Position numbers and translations under genes: made by a program. Source: Klebsiella quasipneumoniae subsp. quasipneumoniae (lineage in GTDB: Bacteria; Pseudomonadota; Gammaproteobacteria; Enterobacterales; Enterobacteriaceae). Taken from it: a stretch of 64,000 nucleotides of DNA. The stretch lies in the NCBI RefSeq assembly GCF_020525925.1, contig NZ_CP084876.1, positions 3,410,001 through 3,474,000 on the forward strand, given 5' to 3'. Position 1 is the first letter of the stretch, and every line of letters starts with the position of its first letter. Under the pieces are notes generated by a model that saw only the letters and a program-made list of their open reading frames with translations, made no database searches and was not told the DNA's origin. Positions 49,928 to 59,655 of the stretch are shown piece after piece.

Positions 49928-50707
49928 ATGCTTTTCACGCTAAAAAAGATCGTCGGCGGTCTGCTGCTGCCGCTTCCTGCCCTGCTGTTGCTGATCGGTA
50001 TCGGGATCGCCCTGTTATGGTTCAGCCGCTTTCAACGTACCGGGAAGCTATGCGTGAGCCTCGGCTGGCTGCTGCTGGCGCTGCTGAGCCTGCAGCCCGT
50101 GGCAGACAGCCTGCTTAAACCGATAGAAGATCGCTATCCCACCTGGCGCGGCGAGCAGCCGGTGAGCTACGTGGTGGTGCTGGGCGGCGGCTATACCTGG
50201 AACCCGGAGTGGGCGCCAAGCTCTAACCTTATCAGCAACAGCCTGCCGCGCCTGACGGAGGGCATTCGCCTGTGGCAGGAGAATCCGGGATCGAAAATGA
50301 TCTTTACCGGCGCGGCGGCAAAAACCAACCCCGTCAGCACGGCGGAGGCCGGGGCGAGAGTGGCGGAGAGCCTCGGCGTACCGCGCAGCGATATCATCGT
50401 GCTCGATAAGCCGAAAGATACGGAAGAGGAAGCGCTGGCGGTGAAGGGCGCCATCGGCGACGCGCCCTTCCTGCTGGTCACCTCGGCGTCACACCTTCCG
50501 CGGGCGATGATCTTCTTTCGCCATGCCGGTCTGGACCCGCTGCCCGCACCGGCTAATCAGATGGCGATCACGTCACCGCTCAATCCGTGGGAGCGGGTCA
50601 TTCCTTCTCCGGTGTGGCTGATGCACAGCGACCGGGTCGGCTATGAAACGCTCGGTCGCGTTTGGCAATGGCTGAAAGGCAGCTCAGGCGAGCCAGGGCA
50701 GGAGTGA
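49928..50707 (+). CDS. elyC: Envelope biogenesis factor ElyC
   Basis: A 259-residue inner membrane protein with two N-terminal spans (about residues 12-34 and 40-62) and a DUF218 domain (from VVVLGGGYTWNPEWAPSSNL near 83 to SASHLPRAMIFFRHAG). In E. coli its loss impairs peptidoglycan synthesis at low temperature, and a role in undecaprenyl-phosphate carrier metabolism has been proposed. ATG 49928 is chosen by homology over one 11 codons upstream. Its last 24 bases overlap the end of convergent ycbJ. Confidence 0.95.
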   Translation: MLFTLKKIVGGLLLPLPALLLLIGIGIALLWFSRFQRTGKLCVSLGWLLLALLSLQPVADSLLKPIEDRYPTWRGEQPVSYVVVLGGGYTWNPEWAPSSNLISNSLPRLTEGIRLWQENPGSKMIFTGAAAKTNPVSTAEAGARVAESLGVPRSDIIVLDKPKDTEEEALAVKGAIGDAPFLLVTSASHLPRAMIFFRHAGLDPLPAPANQMAITSPLNPWERVIPSPVWLMHSDRVGYETLGRVWQWLKGSSGEPGQE

Positions 50708-51577
50708 TTTTGCGGCGAGGTCGAAACGGGCGCGGTCAAAGCGCCCGGTATTGACCAGACTATCCACCTCATCCCACAGCAGATAAAGCCAGCGCCGCCA
50801 GACAAAGGCCTCGGAAACCGGCGCCTGCTGCAGGTAGCGCCATAGCAGCTGCTCGGCCTGGCCCCCCTCCGCGAGACGGAACAGTTCGTACTCCCGCGGC
50901 GCCCACAGCATCATCCCCGGGCCGACCATCGCCAGCAGCTGGTCGCTGCGCGGATCTTTCAGCATGCTGCGCAGGGTGAAATTGCCGTGCACCAGCACGG
51001 CATTATCATTGAAGTCGCTGAACAGCTCCGGCAGACACTCGCGAGAGCGGAACAAAACCCGCTTATCCTGCATGGTCAGGCCGGTGTCCTGATACAGGTT
51101 CAGGGTGCTCCACAACATCGCCACCCGCTGCCGGTACCAGTTCGGCCACAGATTGTCCTGGGTATTATCGACCATCCCCACGCAGCCGCCGCTGTCCTGA
51201 CGATGCCAGGCCAGCAGCGCCTCGACGATCTGCTCCTGCAGCTGCTCCCAGCGCGCCGGGGTGCGGGTGGGCGCCTCCACCGGGACGCCGCGCAGGCGCT
51301 CAAGCAGCAGCACGTCCGGCCCGGGATGCTCTTCGTGCGTCATCACGCCGTAGACCACCGGCATGCGCACCGTACCGCTGCGCGCCAGAGTGGAGATCTT
51401 CCAGGCCAGCTGCCGCGCCACCCCGGGCGTGGTGAAACTTCGCGCCAGCAGCGGCATCGGATTTCCCTGCGCGTCATACAGGGACCACAGCGCCGTAGCG
51501 GCTTTTTCACTGACACACTCCACCCGGCTCAGCTTTTCGCCAAGCAGGTGACTGAGTTCGGTTCGCAACTGTTCCAT
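50684..51577 (-). CDS. ycbJ: YcbJ family protein, kinase-like, function unknown
   Basis: A 297-residue soluble protein highly like E. coli YcbJ. The stretch VLVHGNFTLRSMLKD near residue 200 recalls the catalytic loop (HGDxxxxN) of aminoglycoside phosphotransferase-type kinases, but the Asp is Asn here and the Mg-binding DFE/DPG-like motif is not clear, so activity is uncertain. It overlaps elyC tail to tail by 24 bases and precedes no same-strand gene closely. No membrane segments or signal peptide. Confidence 0.9.
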   Translation of the reverse strand: MEQLRTELSHLLGEKLSRVECVSEKAATALWSLYDAQGNPMPLLARSFTTPGVARQLAWKISTLARSGTVRMPVVYGVMTHEEHPGPDVLLLERLRGVPVEAPTRTPARWEQLQEQIVEALLAWHRQDSGGCVGMVDNTQDNLWPNWYRQRVAMLWSTLNLYQDTGLTMQDKRVLFRSRECLPELFSDFNDNAVLVHGNFTLRSMLKDPRSDQLLAMVGPGMMLWAPREYELFRLAEGGQAEQLLWRYLQQAPVSEAFVWRRWLYLLWDEVDSLVNTGRFDRARFDLAAKSLLPWLA

Positions 51578-51679
51578 TGTCGATTACCCCTATGATCACT
51601 ACTGATTTCATAATGAGCGCCCGCACCTGGGTTGTCATCGGATAAGATCAAAAATGGGCAAAAAAAGCATAAAACTGGT

Positions 51680-51706
51680 GGGGATATCCCCTCCTGCAAG
51701 GAGGGG
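51680..51706 (-). other. Overlapping palindromes after kdsB
   Basis: GGGGATATCCCC (51680-51691) is a perfect 12-bp palindrome. CCCCTCCT (51688-51695) also pairs with AGGAGGGG (51699-51706) over GCA. The two share CCCC, so only one can form. No T run follows directly on the minus strand; TTTTTTT comes about 20 bases later (51659-51666). It probably protects or ends the kdsB mRNA. Confidence 0.5.
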
Positions 51707-51714
51707 ACAGAGGA

Positions 51715-52461
51715 CTAGCGCAGTTCAGCGCGGACGCGCGCCAAATCTTCAGGGGTATCGACGCCGGTGCCGGGCACTTCGGCCGCCACGGCGACGTGGA
51801 TCTTCTCGCCATACCACAGCACCCGCAGCTGCTCGAGCATTTCAATCTGCTCCAGCGGGCTTGGCGCCCAGCTGACGTAGCGGCGAATAAATCCGGCGCG
51901 ATAGCCATAGATGCCGATGTGGCGCAGCAGAGAATCACCAATGGCGTCGCGGGAGTGGGCAAAGCGATCGCGATCCCAGGGAATGGTGGCGCGGGAGAAA
52001 TAGAGCGCATAGCCCTGCGCATCCATCACTACTTTGACCGCATTTGGATTAAACGCCTCTTCCGCATCGTGGATCGGTACCGCCAGCGTCGCCATTCCGC
52101 TGGTGCTGGCAGCCAGATTCTCCGCCACCTGGCGGACGATAGCCGGGGGGATCATCGGCTCATCGCCCTGGATATTGACGATGATGGTGTCATCGCTGAA
52201 CGCGCACTTCTCCACCACCTCCGCCAGCCGTTCGGTGCCGGACTGATGGTCGGCGCGGGTCATGCAGACCTCGCCGCCGGCGGCTTCAACCGCCCGGGCG
52301 ACATCTTCGTGATCGGTGGCGACAATAATGCGTTCCGCGCCGGATTCGCGGGCGCGCTCCAGCACATGGACAATCATCGGCTTGCCGTTAATGTCCTGCA
52401 GTGGTTTTCCCGGCAGGCGCGTGGAGGCGAAACGCGCAGGAATAATGACCACGAAACTCAT
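51715..52461 (-). CDS. kdsB: CMP-KDO synthetase
   Basis: A 248-residue cytidylyltransferase that activates 3-deoxy-D-manno-octulosonate with CTP for LPS core assembly. The nucleotide-binding start [16 protein letters not shown] and the metal and substrate stretch [11 protein letters not shown] near residue 95 are intact. It overlaps ycaR by 4 bases (ATGA), so translation is coupled. Length equals E. coli. Confidence 0.97.
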   Translation of the reverse strand: MSFVVIIPARFASTRLPGKPLQDINGKPMIVHVLERARESGAERIIVATDHEDVARAVEAAGGEVCMTRADHQSGTERLAEVVEKCAFSDDTIIVNIQGDEPMIPPAIVRQVAENLAASTSGMATLAVPIHDAEEAFNPNAVKVVMDAQGYALYFSRATIPWDRDRFAHSRDAIGDSLLRHIGIYGYRAGFIRRYVSWAPSPLEQIEMLEQLRVLWYGEKIHVAVAAEVPGTGVDTPEDLARVRAELR

Positions 52462-52640
52462 GAGTGACTCTCTTCTACCGCCAGCGGACGCGCTTCTGTC
52501 TCCAGCAGCACAGGGATGCCATCGCGGAGCGGAAACGCCAGACTATCAAGTTTGCAAATAAGTTCTTGCTTATCCTGACTGTAATACAGCTTACCGTTAC
52601 AGACCGGGCAGGCGATGATTTCAAGTAAACGGTGATCCAT
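52458..52640 (-). CDS. ycaR: Trm112-like small protein YcaR
   Basis: A 60-residue protein of the UPF0434/Trm112 group. It has one CPVC zinc-ribbon half near residue 11 and the family core [21 protein letters not shown]. The second Cys pair is reduced to a single Cys, as in E. coli. Function in bacteria is unknown; Trm112 proteins activate methyltransferases in other domains. ATG 52640 is chosen because AGGAGG lies just before it and the length fits. It is coupled to kdsB. Confidence 0.93.
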   Translation of the reverse strand: MDHRLLEIIACPVCNGKLYYSQDKQELICKLDSLAFPLRDGIPVLLETEARPLAVEESHS

Positions 52641-52703
52641 GTTTCCTCCTGATGGACCGGATAGATTTCTCAGCAGCATAACACAGGAAGGTCGGCGCCG
52701 GGA

Positions 52704-53933
52704 TCAATCGGCATCGATTTCCCACCCCTGCGTCTGGCCGACAAACAGCCCTTCCGGCAGGCGTCGGCACAGGATCCGCTCTGCCGATTGCCAGCGTGCG
52801 AAATCGTTGATCGCCCGGCGCAGCCCCTGCTCCAGACCACGGGTGATCTTCACCCCATCCTCCAGCCACAGGGCGAAGATCTCCAGTTCCCGGCTTTTGC
52901 GATGTATTTTACTGTCCATCCGCCCGACCAGTTTTCCCCGGTGCAGCAGAGGCAGTACGAAGTAGCCATACTGACGCTTCGGCGCAGGGGTATAGCACTC
53001 CAGGCGATAGCTGAAGTTGAACAGCTGCTCAGCGCGTTTCCGATCCCAAACCACCGGGTCGAAGGGCGAGAGCACGGCGCTATGGCTGGCGGTAAGTTTA
53101 CCGCCGGGCGCGGACTCCAGCTGCGCCAGCGCATCGCGATGTAGCCACATCTCGCCAAGCGCTTCCACGTTGGCCTGGGTCACCAGACCCTCTTCCTGCC
53201 AGGCCGCCAGCAGACCCGGTAGCGCCGGCTGACGTAAACGATAGTAATCCGCCAGCCACTGGGGACGAAAGATGCCGAGGCTGCGGGCGCTGTTGCGCAG
53301 CATGATGGCCTCTGCGGCGTCGCGGGACAGCGCATCGCGCTCGTCATCCCAGTGCGGCATCACCCGCCGGGTTAAATCATACACGCGGTGAAAGTTGCGC
53401 CGCTCTACCACCATCACTTCCCCGGCGGTAAACAGCCCTTCCAGGTGGCGCTTATGCGGTTTCCACTCCCACCAGCCGCTGGCGCCTTTGCGAGGGTGGG
53501 CAAAATCCGCCGAGCGAACCGGCCCGTTTTGGCCGATATGCGCCACCATCTCTGCAATACTGCCGGCATGCTCCTCCATCCACGCGCGATGATATTTCCA
53601 GCCCATCTTATCGGGGTTCAACATCCGGTGGCGCACAAGGGCGAAATCGCTGCGCGGCAGAAAACAGGCTTCATGCGCCCAGTATTCCATCAGCTCGCCG
53701 TTGCGCAGCGACTCATCCAGCCAGTGCTGCGGATAGCTGCCGAGGCGGCTGAACAGCACCAGGTAGGGGCTGCGGGCCACCACGTTGATGGTATCGATTT
53801 GCAGCAGCGACATCTGCTGGATGGTGGAAAGGATGTCATTTGGGCGAGCGCGACGCCGGGGCTTTTTTAATACCCCCTGCGCCGCGAGATGGAGGTGGCG
53901 CGCCTCATTAAGCGATAGTTGCAATACCGACAT
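52704..53933 (-). CDS. ycaQ: DNA glycosylase YcaQ (interstrand crosslink repair)
   Basis: A 409-residue protein of the HTH_42 family. In E. coli YcaQ unhooks interstrand crosslinks and removes bulky N7-alkylguanines. The tandem winged-helix region begins with LSLNEARHLHLAAQGVLKK, and the QID of MSLLQIDTINVVARSPYLVL near residue 45 matches the catalytic QxD motif. It lies between lpxK and ycaR on the same strand, with a 54-base gap to lpxK. Confidence 0.94.
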   Translation of the reverse strand: MSVLQLSLNEARHLHLAAQGVLKKPRRRARPNDILSTIQQMSLLQIDTINVVARSPYLVLFSRLGSYPQHWLDESLRNGELMEYWAHEACFLPRSDFALVRHRMLNPDKMGWKYHRAWMEEHAGSIAEMVAHIGQNGPVRSADFAHPRKGASGWWEWKPHKRHLEGLFTAGEVMVVERRNFHRVYDLTRRVMPHWDDERDALSRDAAEAIMLRNSARSLGIFRPQWLADYYRLRQPALPGLLAAWQEEGLVTQANVEALGEMWLHRDALAQLESAPGGKLTASHSAVLSPFDPVVWDRKRAEQLFNFSYRLECYTPAPKRQYGYFVLPLLHRGKLVGRMDSKIHRKSRELEIFALWLEDGVKITRGLEQGLRRAINDFARWQSAERILCRRLPEGLFVGQTQGWEIDAD

Positions 53934-53987
53934 GCAGGTTCTCCGTCAGGATTTCCAGCACAGCGGCGAGCAAAACCGGCGCGTCGG

Positions 53988-54968
53988 TTAACGTTGCGCC
54001 AACGTCGCTAAGTCCGCAAGCAACCGCTGTGCGCGTTCATCGGCCATTATGGCGTCGACCGGTAAATACCACCAGTTCGCAGCGGCGAAATCGCGACATT
54101 TCACGGCGTCTTTTTCGGTCATCAGCAGCGTCTGCCCGGCGGTTACCAGGGCGGCGACATCGGCCTGGCTCAGCGCCTGATGGTCCGCCAGAGCCACGGT
54201 TTTGACCGGTTGGACGCCACTGCTTTCGAGGGTGGCGAAAAAGCGCGGCGGATGGCCGATGCCGGCCATTGCCACCACGTTAGTGAAGGTAGAGACATCG
54301 CGACGTTCGCCGGTGAGCAGGTTGACCGCCATCCCGGGACGCAGCTGCATCGGGATCTCTCCCGGACGCGCCACGCCGCCGTTGACGATAACCGCATCAA
54401 CGCTTTGCAAGCGCGACGCCCGCTCGCGCATCGGCCCGGCAGGCAGCCACCAGCCGTTGCCAAAGCGGCGCACGCCGTCGATGACGACAATTTCCCGGTC
54501 CCGCGCCAGCTTATAGTGCTGCAAACCATCGTCGGTCACGATAATCTGCAGATCGTACGCGCTGAGCAGCGATTTCACCGCGTCGCTGCGCAGTGGAGAG
54601 ACAGCCACCGGCGCGCCGGTACGCTGATGGATAAGCACCGGTTCATCACCTGCCTGCGCCGTACTGGTCCGGTCAGTTAACACCAGCGGGTAGCGTTCGG
54701 CTTTACCGCCGTAGCCGCGGGAGACCACCCCAACGCGAATGCCCCGCTGTTGCAGCTGCTCCACCAGCCAGATCACCACCGGCGTTTTACCATTGCCGCC
54801 GGCGGTCAGGTTACCAACCACCACCACCGGCACCGGCGCGCGCCAGGCTTTTTTCCACCCCAGCTGATAACTGAGGCGAATCACCGCGCTCACCAGGCCA
54901 TACAGCCAGGAGAGCGGCAGCAGCAGGCGCCACAGCGGCGATTCACCGGACCAGATGCGCGCGATCAT
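53988..54968 (-). CDS. lpxK: Tetraacyldisaccharide 4'-kinase LpxK
   Basis: A 326-residue membrane-associated P-loop kinase that phosphorylates the lipid A disaccharide at 4' to give lipid IVA. It has an N-terminal hydrophobic helix (about residues 12-32) and Walker [14 protein letters not shown] near residue 52. It overlaps msbA by 4 bases; in E. coli msbA and lpxK also form one essential operon, joining synthesis and export of lipid A. Confidence 0.97.
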   Translation of the reverse strand: MIARIWSGESPLWRLLLPLSWLYGLVSAVIRLSYQLGWKKAWRAPVPVVVVGNLTAGGNGKTPVVIWLVEQLQQRGIRVGVVSRGYGGKAERYPLVLTDRTSTAQAGDEPVLIHQRTGAPVAVSPLRSDAVKSLLSAYDLQIIVTDDGLQHYKLARDREIVVIDGVRRFGNGWWLPAGPMRERASRLQSVDAVIVNGGVARPGEIPMQLRPGMAVNLLTGERRDVSTFTNVVAMAGIGHPPRFFATLESSGVQPVKTVALADHQALSQADVAALVTAGQTLLMTEKDAVKCRDFAAANWWYLPVDAIMADERAQRLLADLATLAQR

Positions 54969-56713
54969 TCGCCGAATTGCATCTTATGCAGCTGGGCGTA
55001 TACGCCTTTATGCTCCAGCAGGTCGTGGTGCGTTCCGCGCTCCACGATCCGCCCGTCTTCAACCACCACGATCTCATCAGCCTGCTCAATGGTTGACAGA
55101 CGGTGGGCGATAACCAGCGAGGTGCGGTTTTTCTGCAGCTCATCCAGCGCCGCCTGAATCGCACGCTCGGACTCGGTATCCAGCGCCGAGGTGGCTTCAT
55201 CGAGGATCAGGATCGGGCTGTTACGCAGTAGCGCACGGGCGATAGCAATACGCTGGCGCTGGCCGCCGGACAGCATCACGCCATTTTCGCCGATGATGGT
55301 ATCCAGGCCATTGTCCATCTTGTTGATGAAGTCCATGGCGTAGGCCATCCGCGCAGCCTCTTCAATTTGCTCGCGGCTGTACTCTTCGGTACGGGCATAG
55401 GCGATGTTATTAGCGACGGTATCATTGAACAGGTGCACGTTCTGTGAAACCAGCGCGACCTGGTCGCGCAGCGAGCTCAGCTTGTACTCGCGCAGGTCGT
55501 GGCCATCCAGCAGGATCTGCCCGTCGTCGACATCGTAGAAGCGTGTGATCAGGCTGGCGATGGTCGATTTACCCGACCCGGAGCGTCCCACCAGCGCCAC
55601 GGTTTTCCCTTCCGGGATATCGAGATTGATATTGCGCAGCGCGGCCACTTCGCGACCCGGATAAGTAAAGGTGACGTTCTCGAACTTGAGATTGCCTTTC
55701 GCCCTCTCAATGACGCGCGTACCTTCGTCTTTTTCCTGCTCGGAATCGAGGATCGCAAACAGCGTCTGGCATGCCGCCATCCCGCGCTGGAACTGGGCAT
55801 TGACATTGGTCAGCGACTTCAGCGGACGCATCAGCGCAATCATGGAGGAGAAGACCACGGTAATGGTCCCGGCGGTCAGGGTATCCATCACGCTCGGGAA
55901 GCTGGCGGCGTACAGGACAAAGGCCAGCGCCAGGGAGGCGATAAGCTGAATGATCGGGTCGGAGATTGACGAGGCGGAAACCATCTTCATCCCCTGCAGG
56001 CGCATTTTATTGCTGACCTTATCAAAACGTTTGGTTTCCACTTCCTGGCCGCCAAACATCAGCACCTCTTTGTGCCCTTTCAGCATCTGCTCGGCGCTGG
56101 TGGTGACCTGCCCCATCGTGTTCTGCATATTCTTACTGATATTGCGAAAACGCTTGGAGACCACGCGGATTGCTACCGACACGATAGGCGCCAGTACGAT
56201 CAGGATCAGCGACAGCTGCCAGCTGTAATAGAACATCATCACGAACAGGCCGATAATCGATGCCCCTTCGCGGACCACGGTGATCAGCGCGCTGGAAGAA
56301 GAGGAAGCGACCTGCTCGGAATCATAGGTGATACGTGACAGCAGCGTCCCGGTAGACTGCTTGTCAAAGAATGCCACCGGCATACCCATCATATGGCCGA
56401 ACAGGCGACGACGCATGGTCATCACCACTTTGCCGGAAACCCAGGAGATACAATAGCTCGAGATGTAGCTGGTGATCCCACGCAGCACCATCAGCCCGAT
56501 AACCACCAGCGGCATCCATAGCAGCACTGAGCGATCCGTTTTACCAAAACCATCATCCAATAACGGTTTAAGAAGCGATAACATGAAGGTGTCACTGCCC
56601 GCGTTAAGCACTAACGCCACCGCCGCTACGATTAGCCCGGCTTTAAACGGTGCAATAATCGGCCAAAGTCGGCGGAAGGTCTGCCACGTGGAGAGATCTT
56701 TATCGTTCTGCAT
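54965..56713 (-). CDS. msbA: Lipid A flippase MsbA
   Basis: A 582-residue half-size ABC exporter that flips lipid A-core across the inner membrane. Six membrane helices occupy about residues 20-320. The ATPase domain has Walker [10 protein letters not shown] near residue 376, signature [16 protein letters not shown] near 481, Walker [13 protein letters not shown] and the switch His in IAHRLST. Length equals E. coli. It overlaps lpxK and follows comEC by 36 bases. Confidence 0.98.
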   Translation of the reverse strand: MQNDKDLSTWQTFRRLWPIIAPFKAGLIVAAVALVLNAGSDTFMLSLLKPLLDDGFGKTDRSVLLWMPLVVIGLMVLRGITSYISSYCISWVSGKVVMTMRRRLFGHMMGMPVAFFDKQSTGTLLSRITYDSEQVASSSSSALITVVREGASIIGLFVMMFYYSWQLSLILIVLAPIVSVAIRVVSKRFRNISKNMQNTMGQVTTSAEQMLKGHKEVLMFGGQEVETKRFDKVSNKMRLQGMKMVSASSISDPIIQLIASLALAFVLYAASFPSVMDTLTAGTITVVFSSMIALMRPLKSLTNVNAQFQRGMAACQTLFAILDSEQEKDEGTRVIERAKGNLKFENVTFTYPGREVAALRNINLDIPEGKTVALVGRSGSGKSTIASLITRFYDVDDGQILLDGHDLREYKLSSLRDQVALVSQNVHLFNDTVANNIAYARTEEYSREQIEEAARMAYAMDFINKMDNGLDTIIGENGVMLSGGQRQRIAIARALLRNSPILILDEATSALDTESERAIQAALDELQKNRTSLVIAHRLSTIEQADEIVVVEDGRIVERGTHHDLLEHKGVYAQLHKMQFGE

Positions 56714-56749
56714 TCAATAAACCAGCTTGTGTTGAAATAGCCGCATATT

Positions 56750-59014
56750 CTACCCGTTATCGGCGGGCGCGCCAAACCACTGATGATACCAACGTGGTAA
56801 AACTTGATCCCGTAAGCTATGGATTTGCCACCCTTCTGCAGAAAAAACCACCGTTATCTGCCCCTGCTGCGGCGTGGCGAACCAGCGATACCCCCGCTGG
56901 CGATAACGCTGAACGACCTTGTGCGAGGGCATCCGCCACGCATTGTAGCGCGAAGCGGAAACCAGCGCGGCCGCGCCATCCACCCGCCGGATCAGCAGTT
57001 CGCTGGAGGAGGTGTTGCTGCCGTGATGGGGAACCTGAATAAGTGTAGACGCCAGATGCTGCCAGTAGCGGCTGATCATCGCCTGCTCCGCCTGACGTTC
57101 TATATCGCCGGTCAGCAGGATGCTGGAGCGACCGTCATCGATCCGCACCACGCAGGAGTGATTGTTTCCCTTTGCCGTGCTGCCCGGCAGCGGCCACAGC
57201 GCCTGGAAAGTGAGTCCCTGCCACTGCCAGCGCTCGCCGCGATGGCACGGCAGATGACCCGACCAGCCTGGCGGGCTGCGCACCCACGCCTGCGGCCATG
57301 CCTGCAGCACCGATTCGAGGCCGCCGCGATGGTCAAGATGCTCGTGGCTCAGCATAATCCCCTGCAGCTGCAGATGGTGCCAGCGCAGCCACGGGATAAT
57401 CACCTGTCGACCGCTGTCGCCCTGCGGCCATGCCGGCCCGGTATCGTACAATAACGCCTTGCCGTAACGCTCGATCACCATCGCCAGCCCCTGCCCGACA
57501 TCCAGCATCGTCACCTGCCATTGGTCCGCGGGCGGTTGCCGGCTGAATGGCCGCGTCAGCAAAAACAGCACGCTCAGACACAGCGCCGGCGAATGTCGCC
57601 AGCTCTGAAAACGCCAGCCCATCACCAGCAGCCACGGCAGGCTACTGATCCAGAGCCAGCGGGCATCCAACGTCAGCCAGCCGTCCGGTAAACGTCGTAA
57701 CCCCCAGAACAACACCGCCAGCACGCGATCGGCTGCCAGCCAGATCAGCGACGCCACCATCTCCGGTCCAGTGAGATGCAGCAGCATTCCGGCGAGAATG
57801 AGCGGCACCGCCAGCAGGGTCACTAACGGTACCGCCAGCAAATTGGCGGCCATCGACGTCAGGCTTATGCCGTGGCAGAGCAGCAGTTGCAGCGGCATCA
57901 GCAGCAACGTCACGCCAGCCTGCAAATGCGCGAGGGCGAACAGGGCTTTCCACGGCCAGCGCCAGCGGCTGTCAGGCAGCGGTAACCACTGGTACCAGAA
58001 GATCAGCCCCGCCACGGCGAAGGCGGATAGCCACAGGCTTTGCGACAACACCGCCAACGGATCGGCAACCAGTATCGCCCCCAGACAGCAGAGCCACACC
58101 TGCCACGCCGTCCAGCGTTGACCCGACAAACGTAAAGCACAGCAGACCGCAAGCCCTACGCAAGTGCGCAGGGCCGGCGGCTGCATACCGGTCAGCCAGG
58201 CATAGCCGACGGCGCCCGCCAGTCCGGCCAGCAGTGGTAGCCGCCAGCCGATCCAGCGACCCGGTAAAAGTGACTGTAATCCGCGCAGCAGGAGCACGAT
58301 CAGGGAAGCCGCGAGGGCAATATGCAAACCGGAGATAGCCATCAGATGGGAGGTGCCTGTGTTCTGCATCAGGACTTTTATCTCCGCCGGCAGCGCCAGC
58401 CGCTCCCCCATTCCCAGCCCCAGCATCACCGGATGCCAGGGATAAGTCTGCAATCGCCGGGTCAGCGACGCCAGGTAGCGGGCGCGCAGACTGCAGCGGG
58501 TATCCAGCGCGGAAGCGGCGACGATCCCCCCGCTCAGCGGCCGATGCTGAGCCAGCGCATAGCGCTGGCTGTCGAAGCCCCCGTCATTGAGCTGCCCATG
58601 CACCGGCCGCAGGCGCAGCGTCATCATCCAGCGCTGCCCCTCGCAGACGGGCGCAGGTGCAAGTTCCCCGTATAAAGTCACGCCAACCGGAGGGAACAGG
58701 AAACGACCCGCCAGGCGCACAATCTGCCCGCGGTGCAGGGTCTGACCATCCGTCTCGTGAAGGATCACTTCCGCCTGACGGACGGCGCCGGTGAGGTGCT
58801 GCGTTGGCCACAGCGCCTGATACGCGCTTAAAACTCCCCAGACCATCAGTAGAAGCGTCACCGCCACAACGGCGACGACCGTCCCGCGCAGACGGGTCAG
58901 CAACATCGCCAGTACGCCGGCGACCGCCAGAGTGCCCGGCCCCGGCAACGCGGGTAGCCAGAGTAGCGGCAGTATTGCGATGATGGCGCATCCGGCAAGC
59001 CATGGTAGACGCAT
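56750..59014 (-). CDS. comEC: ComEC/Rec2 family DNA-uptake channel protein
   Basis: A 754-residue polytopic membrane protein. The OB-like region and the competence domain are followed by many spans from about residues 200 to 480 (including MAISGLHIALAASLIVLLL). A C-terminal metallo-beta-lactamase domain has SHEHLDHRGG near residue 550 and VPHHGSNTSSS. Homologues carry single-stranded DNA across the inner membrane during natural transformation. I chose ATG 59014, preceded by GGAGG, giving the E. coli length; the frame is open 53 codons further but with no family match. Confidence 0.95.
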   Translation of the reverse strand: MRLPWLAGCAIIAILPLLWLPALPGPGTLAVAGVLAMLLTRLRGTVVAVVAVTLLLMVWGVLSAYQALWPTQHLTGAVRQAEVILHETDGQTLHRGQIVRLAGRFLFPPVGVTLYGELAPAPVCEGQRWMMTLRLRPVHGQLNDGGFDSQRYALAQHRPLSGGIVAASALDTRCSLRARYLASLTRRLQTYPWHPVMLGLGMGERLALPAEIKVLMQNTGTSHLMAISGLHIALAASLIVLLLRGLQSLLPGRWIGWRLPLLAGLAGAVGYAWLTGMQPPALRTCVGLAVCCALRLSGQRWTAWQVWLCCLGAILVADPLAVLSQSLWLSAFAVAGLIFWYQWLPLPDSRWRWPWKALFALAHLQAGVTLLLMPLQLLLCHGISLTSMAANLLAVPLVTLLAVPLILAGMLLHLTGPEMVASLIWLAADRVLAVLFWGLRRLPDGWLTLDARWLWISSLPWLLVMGWRFQSWRHSPALCLSVLFLLTRPFSRQPPADQWQVTMLDVGQGLAMVIERYGKALLYDTGPAWPQGDSGRQVIIPWLRWHHLQLQGIMLSHEHLDHRGGLESVLQAWPQAWVRSPPGWSGHLPCHRGERWQWQGLTFQALWPLPGSTAKGNNHSCVVRIDDGRSSILLTGDIERQAEQAMISRYWQHLASTLIQVPHHGSNTSSSELLIRRVDGAAALVSASRYNAWRMPSHKVVQRYRQRGYRWFATPQQGQITVVFSAEGWQIHSLRDQVLPRWYHQWFGAPADNG

Positions 59015-59165
59015 AAACACCTCCCTGTGAGCGGGCAGTGTTACGCAAAGCGAGGCTGGCGTCCTGGGGCAGTATTCAGGCGCGCGTGCAGCGTTCCAGA
59101 CATTCGTCACCCTTGCAGTCAGGCACTTTTGTTTTGCGAGGCGGGACGCAAATGGCAGGTACAAA

Positions 59166-59187
59166 AAAAGCACCCAAAGGTGCTTTT
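59166..59187 (-). terminator. ihfB terminator
   Basis: AAAAGCACC (59166-59174) and GGTGCTTTT (59179-59187) form a 9-bp stem with loop CAAA. On the minus strand the T-run continues to 59163. It stands 30 bases after the ihfB stop. Confidence 0.93.
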
Positions 59188-59216
59188 ATCGTCAGGCAGG
59201 TTGCACGTCGTGCAAC

Positions 59217-59504
59217 TCACCCTTCATAAATATTGGCGCGGTCACGTAATTCTTTCCCGGGCTTAAAGTGCGGAACGTACTTACCTTCCAGTTCGACTTT
59301 ATCACCAGTTTTCGGGTTACGTCCGGTGCGAGGTGCTCGATAGTGCAGAGAGAAGCTGCCGAAACCGCGGATTTCAATGCGCTCACCTTGAGCAAGCGTT
59401 GAGGCCATATGTTCCAGCATTTCTTTAACAGCATCTTCCACCGCTTTCGCCGGAATGTGAGATTGCTGGCTGGCAAGTCTTTCAATCAATTCTGACTTGG
59501 TCAT
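59217..59504 (-). CDS. ihfB: Integration host factor beta subunit
   Basis: A 95-residue DNA-bending protein forming a heterodimer with IHF-alpha. The HU/IHF arm region is [20 protein letters not shown] with the intercalating Pro in RNPKTG near residue 65. The tail reads ANIYEG, one residue longer than the E. coli tail (ANIYG) as I recall it. ATG 59504 follows AGGAGG-like TCCGGAGGAATA. It lies 151 bases after rpsA, with an intervening stem-loop. Confidence 0.97.
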   Translation of the reverse strand: MTKSELIERLASQQSHIPAKAVEDAVKEMLEHMASTLAQGERIEIRGFGSFSLHYRAPRTGRNPKTGDKVELEGKYVPHFKPGKELRDRANIYEG

Positions 59505-59551
59505 TATTCCTCCGGTTTCCTTCAAGGCAAAAATTAGCTAACAGCTTAAAC

Positions 59552-59573
59552 AAGGGCGGCCGTAGCCGCCCTT
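59552..59573 (-). terminator. Stem-loop between rpsA and ihfB
   Basis: AAGGGCGGC (59552-59560) and GCCGCCCTT (59565-59573) form a perfect 9-bp stem with loop CGTA. On the minus strand only GTTTAAG follows, so termination is likely to be partial, allowing some read-through to ihfB. Confidence 0.65.
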
Positions 59574-59655
59574 TGTGCTTGATTACAGGACGAATCCTGC
59601 AATCTGTCAAGTAAACTCGTCACTATTCAGGTTGTTATTACCTGAATGACAAAGA

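Noticed and set aside
49807..49938. 44-residue upstream extension of cmoM
   Set aside because: No family match and no ribosome site; GTG at 49806 has GGAG upstream and matches the E. coli N-terminus.
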